Of a stretch of 64,000 bases of DNA, positions 50,052-57,210 are shown one piece after another; position 1 is the stretch's first letter; each line of letters opens with the position of its first letter. The notes under the pieces are model-generated. The model worked only from the letters and a program-made list of their open reading frames with translations, was not told the origin of the DNA and ran no database searches. The translations under genes were made by a program, and so were the position numbers. This stretch comes from Chloroflexota bacterium (GTDB taxonomy: Bacteria; Chloroflexota; UBA6077; FW602-bin22; JACPRP01): assembly GCA_023480885.1 (NCBI GenBank), contig JAMCWX010000011.1:1-64000 (forward strand), read 5' to 3'.

Positions 50052-51167
50052 TCAACCGGGCCTGAGGATATCCATTATGCTCGCCGCCAGTTGTGCGCTT
50101 TCATCATCGCCAGTGACGAACTCGATTTTCTGCGGTGAGTCGATGCCAAGCTTCAGTTCCACCGCGCGGGCGATCTGTTCCTGTTTGAAGATTGGGCCGC
50201 GGCTCACCTCAGGAGTGGTGCCGAACTTGCGCAAGATAGCCACGCCTGCGGCGTCGATGGCTATCCTGTCAGTACCGGCGAGCACTGTTTCGGGGCGCAC
50301 GCGCCGGCCATTGTCCGGGCCGCCGTCGGCGAATGCCTCCACCGCGTCCATTACGATCAGGTCAGGCTTGTAGGCGACGTTGATCTCGGCGATCATCAGC
50401 CTGTGATAGGGCGAGCCGTGCATTTCTTTCATGTAGTCGTGGTCGACGCCAGGCACTCGTCTTGCGACCATACCAACAGCGTTCTTGAGCGAGAGCGTGA
50501 AGTGCCCGCCAAAGCGATGCGTCTTCAAACAGCACGTCTGGACGACGCTCTCGGCGTTGGCATAGACGCCAGCAACGTACAGGACATCCTGCCAGTGGCT
50601 GCCCTCCAGTTTGATCGGCGTCCAATCCTCTCGCTTCAATTCGTCCAGCACGATCACGTCGAAGCCAAGCCCGCGACCCATCTCGAAGATGCCCTTCTGC
50701 TCCATTACCGCTCGGGTGTTGCCCATTCCACTCCGGTCGGCCACAGTGATCTTCCTGGCCCCGAGAGATTTCAGTTCCTCGACCATCGCCTGCAGCGTGT
50801 CGTTATGGGTGGAGCCTGGGGCGGGATCGGCGCTGTTAAAGTTCGGCTTCAGCGCTACTGCCTTTCCTCTGATGGGCAGTGCTCCCAATAAGCTGATGGC
50901 CTTCCTCACGCCTTCGGCTCTATCGGCGGTTTTCACAAGGGCAATGCGTGACATTCCGCTCTCCTTTTGCTCCATGCTGGCAGTGGTCACGAGCTGGGTG
51001 GGCGTTGGCTGAATCGTAGGGCGAGCGGGCGGCTCTTCGGTGGGCGTTGCCGTTGGGACGATGGTTTCTTCAGGCGGCCCGCCCGGTCCGATCACCTCAA
51101 CAAGCTCGGCAACCCCAAGCAATCCGCCAGCAGCCAGGATGGCTTTGATGAATTTCCTTCTGTCCAT
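50052..51167 (-). CDS. DUF362 domain protein with Tat-like signal
   Basis: 371 aa. The N-terminus MDRRKFIKAILAAGGLLGV has a twin-arginine motif followed by a hydrophobic stretch, then a Pro/Thr linker (PTATPTEEPPARPTIQPTP), so the protein is probably exported folded or anchored. The DUF362 domain spans residues about 80-365 (KAVALKPNFN, VADRSGMGNTRAVMEQKGI, CLKTHRFGGHFTLSLKNAVG, DAVEAFADGGPDNGR). The biochemical role of DUF362 is not established, though some relatives carry ferredoxin domains; none is seen here. It ends one base before the glnA-side dyad and lies 19 bases after fadD, so it probably shares the fadD transcript. Confidence 0.75.
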   Translation of the reverse strand: MDRRKFIKAILAAGGLLGVAELVEVIGPGGPPEETIVPTATPTEEPPARPTIQPTPTQLVTTASMEQKESGMSRIALVKTADRAEGVRKAISLLGALPIRGKAVALKPNFNSADPAPGSTHNDTLQAMVEELKSLGARKITVADRSGMGNTRAVMEQKGIFEMGRGLGFDVIVLDELKREDWTPIKLEGSHWQDVLYVAGVYANAESVVQTCCLKTHRFGGHFTLSLKNAVGMVARRVPGVDHDYMKEMHGSPYHRLMIAEINVAYKPDLIVMDAVEAFADGGPDNGRRVRPETVLAGTDRIAIDAAGVAILRKFGTTPEVSRGPIFKQEQIARAVELKLGIDSPQKIEFVTGDDESAQLAASIMDILRPG

Positions 51168-51186
51168 TGGAGGATTGCCTATTCGC

Positions 51187-52914
51187 TCAACTCCCTGCTA
51201 TCTTTCTCTTCTCTTCCTCAACCAGCACCCGGCGCAACACCTTGCCGACGAGGGTCTTGGGCAGTTCCGTGCGGAACTCCACCAGGGTGGGAACCTTGTA
51301 CTTGGCCATCTTTCCACGGCAGTACTCGATGATCTCCTCTTCGGTCGCCGTTTCGCCTGCTTTGAGCACCACGTAGACTTTCACGGTCTCACCGCGGTAC
51401 TTGTCCGGCACGCCAGCCGCCACTGCTTCCCTGACCTTGGGGTGTGCATAGAGCACTTCCTCGATGTCACGCGGGTAGATATTGTAGCCGCCAGCGATGA
51501 TCATATCTTTCTTTCGGTCGACGATGTAGAAAAAGCCGTCTTCGTCCATCTTGCCGATGTCGCCGGTATGTAGCCATCCGTCGCGCAGCACGTTGCGGGT
51601 CTCGTCTTCTTTGTTCCAGTAACCCTTCATCACCTGAGGCCCGCGCACTGCTATCTCGCCAACTTCCCCGACGCCCAGTTCGCGCGTTCCCGTCTCCACG
51701 TCCACAACTTTCACCTCGACGTCAGGAAAGGGGAGGCCGATGCTGCCCACCTTGCGAAGGCCGTAGATAGGATTGCAGTGCAGAACAGGAGAGGCTTCTG
51801 TGAGGCCATAGCCTTCCACCAGCTTGCCTCCCGTCAGCGCCTCGAAGCGCTGTTGGACTTCGACTGGCAGCGGCGCTGCGCCACTGAGGCAGGCCCTAAT
51901 GGACTTCACATCGTACCTGGCGATCTGGGGATGATTGTTGATGGCCACGTACATCGTCGGCACGCCAGGGAAGATAGTTGGCCTGTGCTTGTTGATGGAA
52001 ACCAACACTTCTTTCAGATCGAAGCGTGGCAACAGCAGCAAAGTGGCGGCAATGCGCATGCCCAGGTTCATCGCCGTGGTCATTCCGTACACGTGGAAGA
52101 AGGGGAGCGCGCAGAGTATCACCTCCGCCCCGTCCTTGATATCGGTTAGCCAGGCGGCAGTTTGGATGGTGTTGGCGACGAGATTGCGGTGCGTCAGCAT
52201 CGCCCCTTTGGACAGGCCCGTCGTCCCACCCGTGTACTGGAATAACGCGATGTCGTCTGGCGAGACTTCTGCCTCGTAGGTGCGACCGGCATGCTGCTGA
52301 AGCAGATCGAGAAGGAGATAGTTGCCGGGGGATTTGTCGACCTCGACCCGATGTCCTTCTTTTTTCTCCTTCGCCAGCGTGAACAGGAAGCGTGTCAGCG
52401 GCGGGAAGTAGTCTTTGATATTGCTGACGATGACGTTCTTCACTTGAGTCTTGGGCTGAACCTTCTTCACGAGAGAGTAGAACTTGGTCAGCGTGACTAC
52501 GGTCTGGGCGCCGGCGTCGGCGAGCTGGTGTTGCAGCTCAGCCTCGACGTAAAGCGGGTTTGTGGGTACGACGATGGCTCCGGCCTTCAACGCGCCGTAA
52601 TAGGCAATGACGTCCTGGGGGCAATTCGGCAGCAACAGCGCTACCCTATCTCCCTTCCTGACTCCCAGGCTTGCCAGGGCTGATGCAAAGGCACTGGCTG
52701 AATCGTCGAGCTGGCGGTAGGTCAGTTTAGCGCCGAAAAACATCGCGGCTATGTTATCTGGATACTTCCGGGCGCTGTCTTCGAGGAAACGATGCAGGGG
52801 GATGGCAGGGTAGTCGATGGTTTGGGGCGCCGCCTTCTCGTAGTGCTTCAGCCAAGGCTTGGCTCGCATCGGGGGTTGCTCCAGGTTGATCGCCTCTGTG
52901 TCCCTGGTCTCCAT
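51187..52914 (-). CDS. fadD: Long-chain fatty acid-CoA ligase
   Basis: 575 aa ANL-family ligase. P-loop QYTGGTTGLSKGAMLTHRN, adenylate-binding GYGLTEASPVLHCNP, hinge TGDIGKMDEDGFFYIVDRKKDM and the C-terminal LPKTLVGKVLRRVLVEEE with catalytic Lys. LPFFHVYGMTTAMNLG is typical of FadD-type enzymes. Activates fatty acids for the beta-oxidation enzymes encoded upstream on the same strand (HBD, thiolase) and the acyl-CoA dehydrogenase/ETF genes at 19-24 kb. Confidence 0.9.
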   Translation of the reverse strand: METRDTEAINLEQPPMRAKPWLKHYEKAAPQTIDYPAIPLHRFLEDSARKYPDNIAAMFFGAKLTYRQLDDSASAFASALASLGVRKGDRVALLLPNCPQDVIAYYGALKAGAIVVPTNPLYVEAELQHQLADAGAQTVVTLTKFYSLVKKVQPKTQVKNVIVSNIKDYFPPLTRFLFTLAKEKKEGHRVEVDKSPGNYLLLDLLQQHAGRTYEAEVSPDDIALFQYTGGTTGLSKGAMLTHRNLVANTIQTAAWLTDIKDGAEVILCALPFFHVYGMTTAMNLGMRIAATLLLLPRFDLKEVLVSINKHRPTIFPGVPTMYVAINNHPQIARYDVKSIRACLSGAAPLPVEVQQRFEALTGGKLVEGYGLTEASPVLHCNPIYGLRKVGSIGLPFPDVEVKVVDVETGTRELGVGEVGEIAVRGPQVMKGYWNKEDETRNVLRDGWLHTGDIGKMDEDGFFYIVDRKKDMIIAGGYNIYPRDIEEVLYAHPKVREAVAAGVPDKYRGETVKVYVVLKAGETATEEEIIEYCRGKMAKYKVPTLVEFRTELPKTLVGKVLRRVLVEEEKRKIAGS

Positions 52915-52950
52915 CTGGCTTCCTCCTGATCGGATTTTTGGGGAGTCGAT

Positions 52951-53024
52951 TGACAGGAGTTACGCAGTGGCCTTTCAGGAGCCCTTTGCAGTTGACGGGT
53001 GCCTAACTCGCGTAAGTCCTGTCA
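52951..53024. mobile_element. MITE-like element C with 15-bp terminal inverted repeats
   Basis: TGACAGGAGTTACGC at the left end and GCGTAAGTCCTGTCA at the right are complementary at 14 of 15 positions; total length 74 bp. Inner bases (GGCCTTTCAGGAGCCC on this strand) match the outer portion of copies A and B, but the ACCGCAAAG core is deleted. It lies between fadD and the 3HCDH C-terminal gene. Confidence 0.8.
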
Positions 53025-53057
53025 CTTAACTGCTCTGCGGTGCAATCCAGTTGAGGG

Positions 53058-53363
53058 CTAGGACGCATAGTCGTGGAAGCCTTTGCCGGTCTTGACCCCA
53101 AGCCTGTTTTCCTCCACCATCTGCTGGAGGAGAGCAGGTGGGGCAAACCTGGCGCCATGCCTGGCTGAGAGAGCTTTGAGCTTCCAGAATATCGCGTCCA
53201 GGCCAACGCTGTCGGCCCAGGCCAGAGGCCCTTCCTTCAGCCCCGCTCCAATGCGCATCGCCAGATCGATATCCTTCGCCGGGGCAATTCCCTCTTCAAG
53301 ACAGTGGCAGGCCTCGATGAACTGGGCAAAGATGAAGCGGTCGATTAAATCCTGCTTATCCAT
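53058..53363 (-). CDS. Free-standing 3-hydroxyacyl-CoA dehydrogenase C-terminal domain
   Basis: 101 aa. Equivalent to the all-helical C-terminal (dimerisation) domain of 3-hydroxyacyl-CoA dehydrogenase: FIFAQFIEACHCLEEGIAPA, DLAMRIGAGLKEGPLAWAD and the closing GVKTGKGFHDYAS. It has no NAD-binding domain. The complete dehydrogenase lies just upstream and already carries its own C-terminal domain, so this looks like the second repeat of the tandem C-terminal pair seen in longer HADs, encoded as a separate polypeptide. Ten bases separate the genes. Confidence 0.8.
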   Translation of the reverse strand: MDKQDLIDRFIFAQFIEACHCLEEGIAPAKDIDLAMRIGAGLKEGPLAWADSVGLDAIFWKLKALSARHGARFAPPALLQQMVEENRLGVKTGKGFHDYAS

Positions 53364-53373
53364 GTTTATCTCC

Positions 53374-54225
53374 CTATGCCGTGTGCGTGTAAAACCCCTG
53401 GCCGGTCTTCACGCCGAGATGATTGGCCTCGACGAGCCTGGCCAGGCTTTCGGGCACGTGGAAGCGGTCTCCGTAAGCGGCCTCCAGCGTCTTTGCCACG
53501 TGATAGACCACGTCGAGCCCCAGCATATCGGCCAGCAGGAACGGCCCCACGGGCAGGCCAGCGGCCTGGCGCAGCACGGCATCGATCTCTTCCGGCGAAG
53601 CGCCACTTTCCTCCTGGACGCGCAGCAACTCCGCCATCCCTGCCATCAAGATGCGGTTGACCAGGAATCCCGGGCACTCCTTGACCCGCACGGGAATCTT
53701 GCGCAGCGACTGGGCGAACTCCATAGCTGTGGCAGCCGTTTCCTCGCTGGTTTGGCTTCCGGGGATGACTTCGACGAGCTTCATGACGCTGGCCGGGTTG
53801 AAGAAGTGGAAGCCGACGATTTTATCGGGTCGCTTCGTCGCCGAGGCCATCTCTGAGATGGAGAGCGCAGAGGTGTTGCTGGCGAGGATGGTCTGCCCTG
53901 GGCAGACCTGGTCCAGCTCCGCAAAGACCGCTTTCTTGATCTCGATTCTCTCCGGCACGGCCTCGACGACGAAATCGACGTCGCCGAAATCGTCGAAGGT
54001 AGTGGCCGGGATCACGAGGTCCATCTTATTGCGCATCTCTTGAGGGGTCATCTTGCCGCGCTTTACGCGCTCGGCGTAGATGCCCTCAATGCGCTTCAGC
54101 CCCTTGGCGACCATTGCGTCGTCGAGGTCTTTAAGCACAACGGGTAGCTCGCTGGCGGAGATCACCTCGGCGATCTCCGCGCCCATCGCCCCCGCGCCGA
54201 CAACGGCTGCTTTGAAGATGTACAT
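53374..54225 (-). CDS. 3-hydroxyacyl-CoA dehydrogenase
   Basis: 283 aa, the length of HBD/PaaH-type enzymes. NAD-binding motif VVGAGAMGAEIAEVI; EAVPERIEIKKAVFAELD and ASNTSALSISEMASATKRP; catalytic His in KIVGFHFFNPASVMKLVEV; PGFLVNRILMAGMAELL joins the C-terminal domain, which ends GVKTGQGFYTHTA. Oxidises 3-hydroxyacyl-CoA to 3-oxoacyl-CoA. Between thiolase upstream and the free C-terminal domain downstream on the same strand. Confidence 0.93.
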   Translation of the reverse strand: MYIFKAAVVGAGAMGAEIAEVISASELPVVLKDLDDAMVAKGLKRIEGIYAERVKRGKMTPQEMRNKMDLVIPATTFDDFGDVDFVVEAVPERIEIKKAVFAELDQVCPGQTILASNTSALSISEMASATKRPDKIVGFHFFNPASVMKLVEVIPGSQTSEETAATAMEFAQSLRKIPVRVKECPGFLVNRILMAGMAELLRVQEESGASPEEIDAVLRQAAGLPVGPFLLADMLGLDVVYHVAKTLEAAYGDRFHVPESLARLVEANHLGVKTGQGFYTHTA

Positions 54226-54268
54226 GTGCAGTGCTCCTCAGCGCCTTTGTATTACCACCGGCCCACTG

Positions 54269-54289
54269 CCCCTACAAAGGATGTAGGGC
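54269..54289. repeat. Short hairpin GCCCCTACA/TGTAGGGC
   Basis: CCCTACA, five bases, TGTAGGG in the 97-base gap between thiolase and HBD. It resembles the GGGGC/GTAGGGGC family of palindromes at 42496 and 144. No T-run, so transcription probably reads through. Confidence 0.5.
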
Positions 54290-54322
54290 TATTTAGGGCA
54301 CGATGGCTCACGCCCTTACCAA

Positions 54323-55501
54323 CTAGCGTCTCTCTATCACCATAGATCCGCCCTGGCCACCGCCGATACACATAGTTACCAGCCCGAGGGCCAGGCTGCG
54401 CTCGATCATCTCGTACAGGAGCGTCACCGTCAATCGAACGCCTGTGGCGCCGATGGGATGTCCCAGCGCTATGGCGCCGCCGTTGACGTTGGTGATCGAC
54501 CTGTCCAGTTCCATTAGCTTCTCCACTGCCAGATACTGGGCGGCGAAAGCCTCGTTGAGCTCGATGAGCCGAATATCTTCGAGTTTCAACCCTGCTTTTC
54601 TCAGGGCGATGGGGGTCGAGACTGCCGGTCCAATGCCCATGTAGGCAGGGTCGACGCCGGCATAAGCATACGAGCGGATGTAAGCCATTGGCTGGAGGCC
54701 GAGATCTCTGGCCTTACCCTCGCTCATCAAGAGCACGGCCGCCCCCGCGTCGTTTAGCGGGCAGGAGTTGCCAGGGGTGACGGTGCCGTTTTTCTTGAAG
54801 ATCGTGGGATAGAGCGCCAGCTTCTGCAGGGACAATCCTGCCTGGGGCGACTCGTCGTTGATCACGGTCTCGGTCTCGCCACCCCGTTTGGGCAACTGGA
54901 CGGGAACGATCTCGTCCTTGAACTTGCCCATCCGTACCGCGCGAAACGCCCGGCTGTGACTCTCGACGGCGAACCTGTCCTGCTCTTCGCGGCTGATGGC
55001 GTACTTCTCGGCGACGTTTTCGGCCGTCTCGCCCATTATCAGGCCGCTAACAGGGTCGGTCAGGCCGCTCCAGATACCATCGTAGATCGTACCGTGCTGC
55101 AGTCTGTAGCCCCAGCGCGCGCCGACGAGCATATAAGGGGCCTGGCTCAGGTTCTCGACTCCTGCGGCCAGGATCACGTCGGCATCGCCAGCTTTTATCT
55201 GTTGCGCGGCGGAGGTGATGGCCTGCAGGCCCGATGCGCAGTTGCGCTGCACGGAGAAGGCGGGGATGTGCTCGGGGATGCCGGCCATCAGCGCGATGAC
55301 GCGCGCCACGTTGGCCGCGTCGAATGGCTGGCCGCCGGCGCCGACGATCACCTCGTCGATGATGTCGGCGTCGATCCCCGCGCGGCGGATAACTTCCTGG
55401 ACGACGACCTTGCCCAGCTCGACGGCGGGAAAGTCGCGGTACACGCCGCCAAACGCGCCGACAGGCGTGCGGCAGCCGGCTACAATAACAACTTCTTTCA
55501 T
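54323..55501 (-). CDS. Acetyl-CoA C-acyltransferase (thiolase)
   Basis: 392 aa from ATG 55501 (KEVVIVAGCRTPVGAFGG), not the TTG-type start at 55522. The nucleophile Cys is in RNCASGLQAITSAAQQI; GGAIALGHPIGATGVRLT carries the His; CIGGGQGGSMVIE carries the second Cys. Cleaves 3-oxoacyl-CoA in beta-oxidation or condenses acetyl-CoA. First gene of the thiolase-HBD-HCDH_C-fadD-DUF362 run. Confidence 0.94.
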   Translation of the reverse strand: MKEVVIVAGCRTPVGAFGGVYRDFPAVELGKVVVQEVIRRAGIDADIIDEVIVGAGGQPFDAANVARVIALMAGIPEHIPAFSVQRNCASGLQAITSAAQQIKAGDADVILAAGVENLSQAPYMLVGARWGYRLQHGTIYDGIWSGLTDPVSGLIMGETAENVAEKYAISREEQDRFAVESHSRAFRAVRMGKFKDEIVPVQLPKRGGETETVINDESPQAGLSLQKLALYPTIFKKNGTVTPGNSCPLNDAGAAVLLMSEGKARDLGLQPMAYIRSYAYAGVDPAYMGIGPAVSTPIALRKAGLKLEDIRLIELNEAFAAQYLAVEKLMELDRSITNVNGGAIALGHPIGATGVRLTVTLLYEMIERSLALGLVTMCIGGGQGGSMVIERR

Positions 55502-55611
55502 AGTGTACCCATCATACCACAATCCACCGACCAGTCAACATGTGTAATTTGATTGCGCAAAGAATAGCAAATTGGTAAACTATCTGCATCCCCTGTTGGA
55601 AAGGTGTAGGA

Positions 55612-55817
55612 ATGGCGCGTGTTCTCGCTGCCAACCCAGTTGCCGAAGAAGGAATAGAGCCGCTTCGCTAGGGCTAAGCAACGTCGTCGTCACGCCACAC
55701 TTGGGCGCATCCACGAAAGAGGCGCAGGTCAACGTCGCCATAGAGCTGTTGGAAGAGATTCGCAAGATCGACGGCGTCGAAGACCTCAAATTCGTCGATC
55801 TCGGCGACCGTCCGTAA
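55612..55817 (+). pseudogene. serA: Relic of D-3-phosphoglycerate dehydrogenase with internal deletion
   Basis: ATG 55612 follows AAAGGTGTAGGA. The first 19 codons, ARVLAANPVAEEGIEPLR, match the N-terminus of SerA; a TAG ends this frame at 55671. Immediately afterwards, in another frame, LSNVVVTPHLGASTKEAQV is the SerA segment that normally lies near residue 280 and contains the conserved PHLGAST. Thus about 260 codons have been lost and a frameshift introduced. The short remainder to 55817 does not resemble the rest of SerA well, and the ACT domain is absent. Non-functional. Confidence 0.75.
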
Positions 55818-55823
55818 ACCAGG

Positions 55824-56648
55824 ATGAAGAAAGCAGGATCGGTACATCCCAGAAACGCTCTCAACGAGCTTGCCGGCAACGAATGGCTCTTCTTCACGAA
55901 GTCTGTGTTGCAGACTTCGTATCCATCCGCTTACGGCCATCACCTGCGCAAGCAGCACGGTGCCAACAAGCCGCCCCAGCTAATGAAGCACATCATCGAG
56001 TTCTTCACCAAGCCAGGCCAAACGGTGCTCGATCCCTTCTGCGGCGTAGGCGGCACGCTCGTCGGCGCGAGCCTCTGCCGACGAATCGCCACGGGCATTG
56101 ACATAAACGAGCGCTGGCTGGCGATTTACGAGCAGGTGTGTCGCGAGGAAAACCTGCTTGCCCAGGAGGTCATTCACGGCGATTGTCTCGAAGTAATGGC
56201 CCAGATGGCCGAGCAGGGGCGAGCCTTCGATTTCGTGGTGACCGATCCGCCGTATTCCATTGCCCTCGAAAAGACGATGTGCGACGGCACCTACGACATT
56301 CAGCACCGGCGCACCGATTTCGACAGCTTTTCGGACCACCCTCGCGACCTTCGTAACTTACCGAGCTTCGCCCAGTTCTACGATGCCGTCGAGCGCTCGG
56401 CACAGGCAGTTCGCACGCTGCTCAGGCCCGAGAGCTATTTTGTGGTCATCCTGCGTGACTCTTACCAGAACGGAGAATACATTATGGCCTCGTACGAGAT
56501 CAGCGAGCGGATCAAGAGGGCAGGCTTCGTCATGAAGGGAATCAAGATCTGGTACGGCACTGGCTCCCGAGTAAGGCCTTACGGGTATCCCTACACTTAC
56601 GTGCCTAACATCGTCCACCAGAATATCCTTATTTTCAAGGCCCGCTAG
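55824..56648 (+). CDS. Orphan DNA methyltransferase (N6-adenine/N4-cytosine type)
   Basis: 274 aa. AdoMet-binding motif I is DPFCGVGGTLVGASLC (near residue 70) and catalytic motif IV is VVTDPPYSIAL (near 140); DPPY implies amino-group methylation of A or C. LLRPESYFVVILRDSYQNGEY and the C-terminal YGYPYTYVPNIVHQNILIF follow. Six bases after the serA relic and without a restriction gene or mobility gene nearby. It could be a regulatory methylase or a solitary defence remnant. A tRNA or rRNA target cannot be excluded. Confidence 0.8.
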   Translation: MKKAGSVHPRNALNELAGNEWLFFTKSVLQTSYPSAYGHHLRKQHGANKPPQLMKHIIEFFTKPGQTVLDPFCGVGGTLVGASLCRRIATGIDINERWLAIYEQVCREENLLAQEVIHGDCLEVMAQMAEQGRAFDFVVTDPPYSIALEKTMCDGTYDIQHRRTDFDSFSDHPRDLRNLPSFAQFYDAVERSAQAVRTLLRPESYFVVILRDSYQNGEYIMASYEISERIKRAGFVMKGIKIWYGTGSRVRPYGYPYTYVPNIVHQNILIFKAR

Positions 56649-56735
56649 AGTTGCTGTCGTTTCGACTTGACTTAGCGCGCAAAATCGCTATGATTATGCG
56701 CGTAGCCAGCAGCACAATTACCGGAGGTGGCCGAT

Positions 56736-57101
56736 TTGAAGCGATCCTCGATGCGTTCTATTTCGATCGTCAGGTTCCCAACGCAGGCGTTCACGCAAGT
56801 TGTGCTAATAGCAGCTCTGCTGCTTGCTCTATTGGCAAGCGCTGCGTGTGCGCCCGCGACGTCTGCGACGCCAACTCCCCAGGGCAAAGCCGCTCCGTCG
56901 GCGCCGGCAGGGTCTCCAGCGCCAGGACTGCCGCCAGGACTGCCGCCAGGACTGCCGAAGAACGAGGCGTATCCAAAACCTGGCGAGCCAGGCTATCCGA
57001 CGCCATCTACGGCTCCGTCACAACCGTATCCCCAGCCCGGGAGCGGGGCAGGCAGCGCTACTCCTCCGCCGGCCGTGGTGAGTCCTTATCCAAAGCCGTG
57101 A
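56736..57101 (+). CDS. Proline-rich lipoprotein
   Basis: 121 aa from a TTG eight bases after GGAGG; the GTG at 56727 overlaps that RBS. A hydrophobic segment (VVLIAALLLALLASAACAP) ends in a lipobox-like SAAC, so the mature protein would be lipid-anchored. The rest is low-complexity Pro/Ala/Gly/Ser. A 12-base unit CCAGGACTGCCG is repeated three times (about 56930-56960) to give PGLP repeats; a YPKPGEPGYPTP stretch follows. Function unknown; possibly a surface spacer. Repeat number may vary between strains. Confidence 0.65.
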   Translation: MKRSSMRSISIVRFPTQAFTQVVLIAALLLALLASAACAPATSATPTPQGKAAPSAPAGSPAPGLPPGLPPGLPKNEAYPKPGEPGYPTPSTAPSQPYPQPGSGAGSATPPPAVVSPYPKP

Positions 57102-57128
57102 CGGCCTTGGAATAGCCTGTCTGCGCGC

Positions 57129-57156
57129 TTGACATCCTATCGAAAACGTGTATTAT
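57129..57156 (+). promoter_or_regulatory. Sigma-70-type promoter of the IPT/TIG protein gene
   Basis: TTGACA (57129-57134), 16-base spacer, TATTAT (57151-57156). It overlaps the ORF-track start at 57148, showing that the true start lies downstream at 57211. Confidence 0.7.
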
Positions 57157-57210
57157 AGCCTTGCCTCGCGACTCGCAGCGAGATCTCGATTGTCCGTGGG
57201 AGGAGAAGAA

